64,000 nucleotides of DNA from Desulfotruncus arcticus DSM 17038 (GTDB lineage: Bacteria; Bacillota; Desulfotomaculia; Desulfotomaculales; Desulfallaceae): positions 62,001 through 126,000 of the forward strand of contig NZ_FOOX01000013.1 of NCBI RefSeq assembly GCF_900113335.1, in the 5' to 3' direction. Below, one piece after another: positions 59,486 through 64,000 of the stretch. Numbering within the stretch: position 1 is the stretch's first letter; every line of letters begins with the position of its first letter. Under the pieces are notes generated by a model. It saw only the letters and a list, made by a program, of their open reading frames with translations, made no database searches and was not told where the DNA came from. The position numbers and the translations under genes were made by a program.

Positions 59486-60526
59486 TTGCGTAAAAATATT
59501 TTTATTCTGGGATTGTTTATCATACTGGCTTCCACGATCCTCTGGGGTTGCGGAAGTAAAAACGTGGTGGCATCGGTTAACGGTGAAGATATTACCGTTC
59601 AAGAGCTGGACGAGCAGGTTGCCCTGATGAAAACAAATCTCGAGCAGCAGGGCTTCAGCTTTGAGGGGGACCAGGGTAAAGAATTGGAGCAAATGCTCCG
59701 CCAAAACCTTGTGGACCAGATGATCGACCAGAAGCTGGTGTTGCAGGATGCCGAAAAGAAGGGCATGATGCCCAGTGACAAGGAAGTCCAAGACCAAATT
59801 GACGAAATCAAAAAGCAGCTGGGCACCGAAGCTGATTTTAAAAAGTATTTAGCTGCCAACGGGGTCAATGAGACTAAATTAAATGATCTGTTCAGACAGC
59901 AGCTGGCCATGAACAATTTGCAGGAAAAAATAGTGTCTGAAGTTCCAGAGCCCACTGATGAGCAAATTAAAGCATACTATGAGCAAAATAAAACACAGTT
60001 CAGCCAGCCGGAGCAAAGACAGGTCAGTCACATTTTAATCGGTGTGGGTGATTATTCGAACGGCCAAAAACGTTCTGAAGTTGATGCCAAGGTGCTGGCC
60101 CTGCAAGTAGTCCAGAAAATCAAGGCCGGGGAAGATTTTGCCGAGCTGGCCAAAAAATATAGTGATGACCAGGGCAGTAAAGATAACGGCGGCCAATATC
60201 CGGCCTTTAGCAAAGGCAGTGGTTTTGTAGAGGAATTTGAAGATACCGCCTTTAACCTGAAACAAGGGGAGTATACTGTGGAGCCGGTTAAAACTACGTT
60301 TGGTTACCACATCATCCGCCTGGACGAAATTATTCCGGCTAAAACCCAGACACTGGAAGAGTCCAAAGACAGTATCATTTCTTCTCTGAACCAGGATGCG
60401 GTTAACCAAAAAACGGACGAATACCTGAAAAGCTTGCGGGATAAAGCTAAAATTGTAAACAATGTTGAAAAGGATCAGCCCGAACAGGCTGATAAAGATG
60501 ACAAAGATGATTCGACAAAAAAATAA
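59486..60526 (+). CDS. PpiC/SurA-type peptidyl-prolyl isomerase lipoprotein
   Basis: Exported foldase, PrsA-like. A signal peptide ends with lipobox ILWGC (Cys22). The SurA-type N-terminal helical domain (~25-170) precedes the parvulin domain (~180-290) with RQVSHILIGVG, FAELAKKYSDDQGSKDNGG and TTFGYHIIRLDE. A charged tail (DKDDKDDSTKK) ends it. TTG 59486 has GGGAGGAG upstream. Anchored on the outer face of the membrane; clients unknown. Confidence 0.92.
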   Translation: MRKNIFILGLFIILASTILWGCGSKNVVASVNGEDITVQELDEQVALMKTNLEQQGFSFEGDQGKELEQMLRQNLVDQMIDQKLVLQDAEKKGMMPSDKEVQDQIDEIKKQLGTEADFKKYLAANGVNETKLNDLFRQQLAMNNLQEKIVSEVPEPTDEQIKAYYEQNKTQFSQPEQRQVSHILIGVGDYSNGQKRSEVDAKVLALQVVQKIKAGEDFAELAKKYSDDQGSKDNGGQYPAFSKGSGFVEEFEDTAFNLKQGEYTVEPVKTTFGYHIIRLDEIIPAKTQTLEESKDSIISSLNQDAVNQKTDEYLKSLRDKAKIVNNVEKDQPEQADKDDKDDSTKK

Positions 60527-60572
60527 CTGATTTTGGTTAAGTTGAAAATATTTTTTTGCTATTGGAAAAAAA

Positions 60573-60603
60573 TGAATAATTCCTTTCCTCCGGTTATATA
60601 CTA
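60573..60603 (+). promoter_or_regulatory. Sigma-G/F-like promoter of spoVT
   Basis: TGAATA, 18 bp, TATACTA; the sigma-G -10 consensus is CATACTA, so one mismatch. In B. subtilis spoVT is transcribed by sigma-G. Confidence 0.55.
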
Positions 60604-60659
60604 ACATAGAAGGTTTTTAGTCGTGATTATCTTCAGGTAAAGGAGGGAAGGGGCGGCTG

Positions 60660-61220
60660 ATGAAAGCAACCGGTATTGTGCGACGTATAGACGATCTTGG
60701 CAGGGTGGTTATTCCAAAGGAGATAAGAAGAACGCTTAGAATCCGGGAAGGCGACCCCTTGGAAATCTTTGTTGACCGGGAAGGCGAAGTAATTTTAAAA
60801 AAATACTCTCCCATAGGTGAACTGGGTGATTTCGCCAAGGAATACGCTGATTCATTACACGAGGCTCTGGGCCATATTGCCTGTATAGCCGATCGGGATA
60901 CCATTATTGCCGTTTCCGGTGCACCCAAAAAAGAATTTTTAAATAGACCAATCAGTACTGCCGTAGAAAAAGTAATGGAAGAGCGCAAGGCGGTAATAAT
61001 CAATAATCCTGGCAAAGACCCCTATTGTAAGGAATGTTTGATTACGGAGGACGGTGAATGCAAATATTCGGCGGAAGTCATAGCTCCGATAATATCTGAG
61101 GGAGATCCTATCGGGGCGGTGATTCTGGCTTCTCGGGAGAACGATTTGATGATGGGAGAATTGGAATTGAAACTGGCTGAAACTGCGGCAGGGTTTCTGG
61201 CTAAACAAATGGAACAATAA
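60660..61220 (+). CDS. spoVT: Stage V sporulation protein T
   Basis: Forespore transcription regulator tuning sigma-G genes. The 186-residue product has an AbrB-type N-terminal domain (KATGIVRRIDDLGRVVIPKE, IRRTLRIREGDPLEIF) and a C-terminal GAF domain (~55-180). AAGGGG is six bases before the ATG. It follows mfd as in B. subtilis, with the foldase gene inserted. A terminator serves it and the convergent chemoreceptor-like gene. Confidence 0.96.
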   Translation: MKATGIVRRIDDLGRVVIPKEIRRTLRIREGDPLEIFVDREGEVILKKYSPIGELGDFAKEYADSLHEALGHIACIADRDTIIAVSGAPKKEFLNRPISTAVEKVMEERKAVIINNPGKDPYCKECLITEDGECKYSAEVIAPIISEGDPIGAVILASRENDLMMGELELKLAETAAGFLAKQMEQ

Positions 61221-61247
61221 AAACAGCCCCCAATGGGCTGTTTTTAT
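61217..61247. terminator. Bidirectional terminator
   Basis: AAAAACAGCCC-CCAAT-GGGCTGTTTTT, flanked by A and T runs, between spoVT and the convergent gene. Confidence 0.88.
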
Positions 61248-61248
61248 A

Positions 61249-62202
61249 TTACTTAAACAACGTCTGCATTTTTTGTTCCAATTTGCCGTTTGCCACAACA
61301 ACGGCTTTTTCATAATTGTTGATCATTTGATTGGTATCCATAATGACGTCCGTTAAATTTTGCAGCGCGCCGGACATTTGCGCCAGTTCCTGGGAAAGGT
61401 TTTGGATTCTGTTTTGAATATCCTGCAGCCGTTTTCCGGTGTTGGCGGTAGCCTCTTTGGTTTTATCGCTCATTTTTTGAATCTCCCCGGCAACAACAGA
61501 AAATCCTCTGCCGTGTTCTCCCGCGTGAGCGGCTTCAATGGTGGCATTGATGCCTAAAATAGTGGTTTTGCTGGCGATGTCGTTAATTAACCCGGTTACA
61601 TTGGATATTTCATTGCTGGTGGAAGCAACCTCCGCCGAGTAGTTGCTGATATTTTGCACAATGGCAGACAACTGCCGGCTGTTGGCGGAAACATCGGTGA
61701 TTTTCTCGGAAATACCGGTGACAATTTGCTGGAGAGGTTCCAGCGCTTCCCGGATAAATTCCGTACTTTGTTCAAATCTTATCCGGATAAATATCCCCCG
61801 GATATCTCCCCTTTCCCCTATAACCGGTACTCCGGCCATAATGTAAGGCGTTGCGAATCTTTCATCAGTATAAGTTTTCGTTACGGGCTGCCCGGTGCTC
61901 AGTACTTGATCGGGTACACTACCGGGTATTATTTTGTCTCCCAACCCAAATATTGCTCCTTTGACACTGTCCTCACACCAGACCACCTGGTTTTGATCAA
62001 ACAAGTAAAGACCGACACCGGGGTTGAGCGATGCCTTAAAAAAGGGCATGGCTGCTTTAATGCGGTCAATTATTGTTTCTTCGTTAATCAGCTTATCAAT
62101 TGCCTGACCTTCATCTCCAACTGTTAATTGTTCATTTGGCATTGCCAATTGTTCCCCGGGCACCGGATTGATTGTTTTCTTGATTAAGCCAAACACTTTC
62201 AA
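61249..62202 (-). CDS. Soluble methyl-accepting chemotaxis-like protein
   Basis: The ~317-residue protein has no membrane helix. Residues ~40-150 look like a small sensor domain (FFKASLNPGVGLYLFDQNQV, TPYIMAGVPVIGERGD), and ~165-300 a shortened receptor signalling helix with the hairpin tip region INDIASKTTILGINATIEAA, then HAGEHGRGFSVVAGEIQKMS. The signalling domain is shorter than in ordinary receptors. TTG 62202 or a nearby GTG is the start, after GGAGGGG. Signal unknown; cytoplasmic sensing is inferred. Confidence 0.88.
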   Translation of the reverse strand: MKVFGLIKKTINPVPGEQLAMPNEQLTVGDEGQAIDKLINEETIIDRIKAAMPFFKASLNPGVGLYLFDQNQVVWCEDSVKGAIFGLGDKIIPGSVPDQVLSTGQPVTKTYTDERFATPYIMAGVPVIGERGDIRGIFIRIRFEQSTEFIREALEPLQQIVTGISEKITDVSANSRQLSAIVQNISNYSAEVASTSNEISNVTGLINDIASKTTILGINATIEAAHAGEHGRGFSVVAGEIQKMSDKTKEATANTGKRLQDIQNRIQNLSQELAQMSGALQNLTDVIMDTNQMINNYEKAVVVANGKLEQKMQTLFK

Positions 62203-62374
62203 TCCCCTCCAGAATGTTTTTTAAGCGATGTTTCATAAAAACAAACATTGGATAAATCTTGCCAAAAACCTTTTTTAAAACTATTGATTTTGTTATTGTT
62301 AAAGGAAATCAGTAAAATTTGTGGTAATTGGTAAGGATAACAGTAAGAGATTGCCTAGCAGGAGGTTCTTTAAA

Positions 62375-63856
62375 TTGGCGGGAACGATCACCGTAGTTGG
62401 TTTGGGACCGGGCGGTAAGGATGCACTGCCTCAGGCCAACATTAATGCTTTAAAAAATGCGTCCAAATTATACTTGCGCACGGAAATACACCCTGTTGTT
62501 GATTGGATCAAAGAACAAAGCATATTATTCGAATCCTTTGATAAATATTATCAAAAGGCCGGAAGTTTTGAAGAGGTTTACCGGCTGATCGCCGATGATA
62601 TTATCGCTGCCGCTGATTCCTGTCCGGTGGTGTATGCCGTTCCAGGGCACCCGCTGGTGGCGGAGACAGCGGTTGGATTGATCTTGCAAGAGTCGGACCG
62701 CAGGGGGATTAAAGTTAATATTGTACCGGCTATGAGTTTTTTAGACGCTATCTATGCATTGTTAAGGATAGATCCGGTGCAGGGTATGCAAATTGCGGAC
62801 TGCTTACAGCCTGATCAATTGAGCTTGAACCCGAAGACTGCTGCGGTGGTTGTTCAGGTATACAACCGTCTGGTAGCGTCGGACTTAAAACTTACTTTGC
62901 TGGATATCTACCCTGCCGGTCACGCAGTGTTTTTGGTGCGGGCTGCAGGTGTTCCCGGCCGGGAAATGGTTGAGCAATTGCCGCTTTATACTGTTGACCG
63001 TGTTGATTGGATTGATCATCTTACCAGCTTGTATATTCCCCCTGTTGATGCTGATTTGTACAAGGGCGCAAGCCGGTATCCACTGGACGAACTGGTGGAA
63101 ATAATGGATAAGCTGCGTGGAAAAAACGGCTGCCCGTGGGATCGTGAACAGGACCACCATACCCTGACTCCTTACCTGCTGGAGGAAACATATGAGGTGC
63201 TGGAAGCCATTCAGCAGGAAGATATGTATAAAATATGTGAAGAATTGGGAGACTTATTACTACAAATTGTCTTTCATGCCCAGATAGCAAAAGAGAAAGA
63301 AATATTCGACATCAATGATGTGGTTGACGGCATCAGCCAGAAAATGATCCGCCGCCATCCCCATGTTTTTGGCGATATCAGCGTTAAGAACAGCGCTGAA
63401 GTGCTGGTTAACTGGGATAAAATTAAAAAAACCGAAAAGGATGGTGATACCGGTCATAATCAATCTATACTCGACGGGGTGCCCTGCGGGTTACCGTCCC
63501 TGTCTCGTTCGTTAAAAGTACAGGCGAAGGCTGCGCGGGTAGGTTTTGACTGGCCTGATTTCAGGGGCGCTCTGGACAAGGTTAAGGAAGAGCTCAGAGA
63601 ATGGGAGGAGGCGCTGGATAGTGGCATCCGGGAAGATATTGAAAATGAGGCGGGAGATGTCCTGTTCGCGGTGGTAAACACCGCCAGACTGGCTGGTATT
63701 GATCCTGAAGTTGCTCTTTTAGCTTCCATAGGTAAATTTACCCGGCGTTTTAAATACATTGAACAGAGTGCTTCCTTAATGAACAAAAATTTGGCTGAAA
63801 TGTCATTAGAAGAAATGGACAGACTATGGAACGAGAAAAAAAAAGATGAAAAATAG
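62375..63856 (+). CDS. mazG: MazG-family NTP pyrophosphohydrolase with SAM-methylase-like domain (YabN)
   Basis: Two-domain protein of 493 residues: an N-terminal tetrapyrrole-methylase fold (residues ~1-220: ITVVGLGPGGKDALPQ, AVPGHPLVAETAV) and tandem MazG helices (~230-490: LRGKNGCPWDREQDHHTLTP, EELGDLLLQIVFHAQIA) with EExxE/ExxD metal sites that hydrolyse noncanonical NTPs. TTG 62375 has AGGAGG at nine bases. Its place after spoVT parallels yabN in B. subtilis. Confidence 0.95.
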   Translation: MAGTITVVGLGPGGKDALPQANINALKNASKLYLRTEIHPVVDWIKEQSILFESFDKYYQKAGSFEEVYRLIADDIIAAADSCPVVYAVPGHPLVAETAVGLILQESDRRGIKVNIVPAMSFLDAIYALLRIDPVQGMQIADCLQPDQLSLNPKTAAVVVQVYNRLVASDLKLTLLDIYPAGHAVFLVRAAGVPGREMVEQLPLYTVDRVDWIDHLTSLYIPPVDADLYKGASRYPLDELVEIMDKLRGKNGCPWDREQDHHTLTPYLLEETYEVLEAIQQEDMYKICEELGDLLLQIVFHAQIAKEKEIFDINDVVDGISQKMIRRHPHVFGDISVKNSAEVLVNWDKIKKTEKDGDTGHNQSILDGVPCGLPSLSRSLKVQAKAARVGFDWPDFRGALDKVKEELREWEEALDSGIREDIENEAGDVLFAVVNTARLAGIDPEVALLASIGKFTRRFKYIEQSASLMNKNLAEMSLEEMDRLWNEKKKDEK

Positions 63857-63955
63857 AAAAAATGTAGGAAAAATTTACTGTTTAGAAGGAACTTGAAGTT
63901 AGATAGCGAATAGTTTAGAGCATGTTACCACGTTTAATTTTTGAGGGGGGTATCC

Positions 63956-64000
63956 ATGAACAAAGCAGAACTGATTGCCAGTGTGGCAGAAAAGGCAGAA
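63956..64000 (+). CDS. hup: HU-family DNA-binding protein (3' truncated by window)
   Basis: The first 15 codons read MNKAELIASVAEKAE, the usual start of the bacterial HU histone-like protein; the gene runs off the window. GAGGGGGG precedes the ATG. It lies ~100 bp after mazG. Confidence 0.85.
   Translation, partial: MNKAELIASVAEKAE

Overview
The window looks like a chromosomal segment of an anaerobic, endospore-forming Firmicute of the Desulfotomaculum/Pelotomaculum type (Clostridia, Peptococcaceae-like). I infer this from sporulation genes (bofA, gin, yabG, spoVG, fin, spoVT, SPOCS/LysM coat-type proteins), a long SRP RNA with an Alu domain, a Met T-box leader, strong Shine-Dalgarno sites with frequent TTG/GTG starts, and a ferredoxin-linked 2-oxoacid oxidoreductase. 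The family assignment is inference; no rRNA is present.

Layout. 1-8.8 kb: typA (5' end cut off by the window), topB, a DEAD-box helicase, a sodium:alanine-type symporter and an ArsB/SLC13-type permease. 8.8-11.7 kb is an RNA-rich regulatory island: an unidentified ~300-nt RNA with its own promoter, closing stem and terminator, tRNA-Ser(GGA), SRP RNA, and on the minus strand a c-di-GMP-I riboswitch and terminator in front of an RsoA-like/SigO-like split sigma factor pair and a small membrane protein. 11.8-31.1 kb follows the Bacillus subtilis dnaX-to-ksgA order (dnaX, ybaB, recR, bofA, gin, yaaO-like, tmk, holB, ricT, yabA, rsmI, abrB, metG, tatD, yabE, rsmA), with a KOR-type operon inserted between bofA and gin and cobO inserted after tatD. 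31.4-34.7 kb: an OpuA-type glycine betaine/proline ABC transporter. 34.7-43.2 kb: a spore-associated cluster (glycosyltransferase, yabG, serine protease, SPOCS proteins, YbaB paralog, small helical proteins), several members with sigma-K-like promoters. 43.6-45.4 kb: DMT and ZIP transporters and an L,D-transpeptidase. 45.7-64 kb resumes the conserved order (ispE, regulator, NTP transferase, threonine ammonia-lyase, spoVG, glmU, prs, PRC-barrel protein, ctc, pth, fin, mfd, a PpiC lipoprotein, spoVT, a soluble chemoreceptor-like protein, mazG, start of hup).

Four dispersed non-coding repeat families decorate the intergenic spaces: R1 (direct/inverted GGAGTCAG arms), R2 (a 127-bp double hairpin, three copies), R3 (a ~240-bp structured element, two copies) and R4 (a short palindrome). 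R2 supplies the stop codon of tmk and interrupts the opuA operon; an R1 arm seems to supply the ribosome binding site of one gene.

The most interesting locus is 9.9-11.3 kb: a c-di-GMP riboswitch apparently controlling a two-subunit sigma factor, whose larger gene is out of frame with its own strong ribosome binding site by one base at a C5A4 run. The orphan RNA at 8.9-9.2 kb and element R3 are the next best candidates for undescribed biology.
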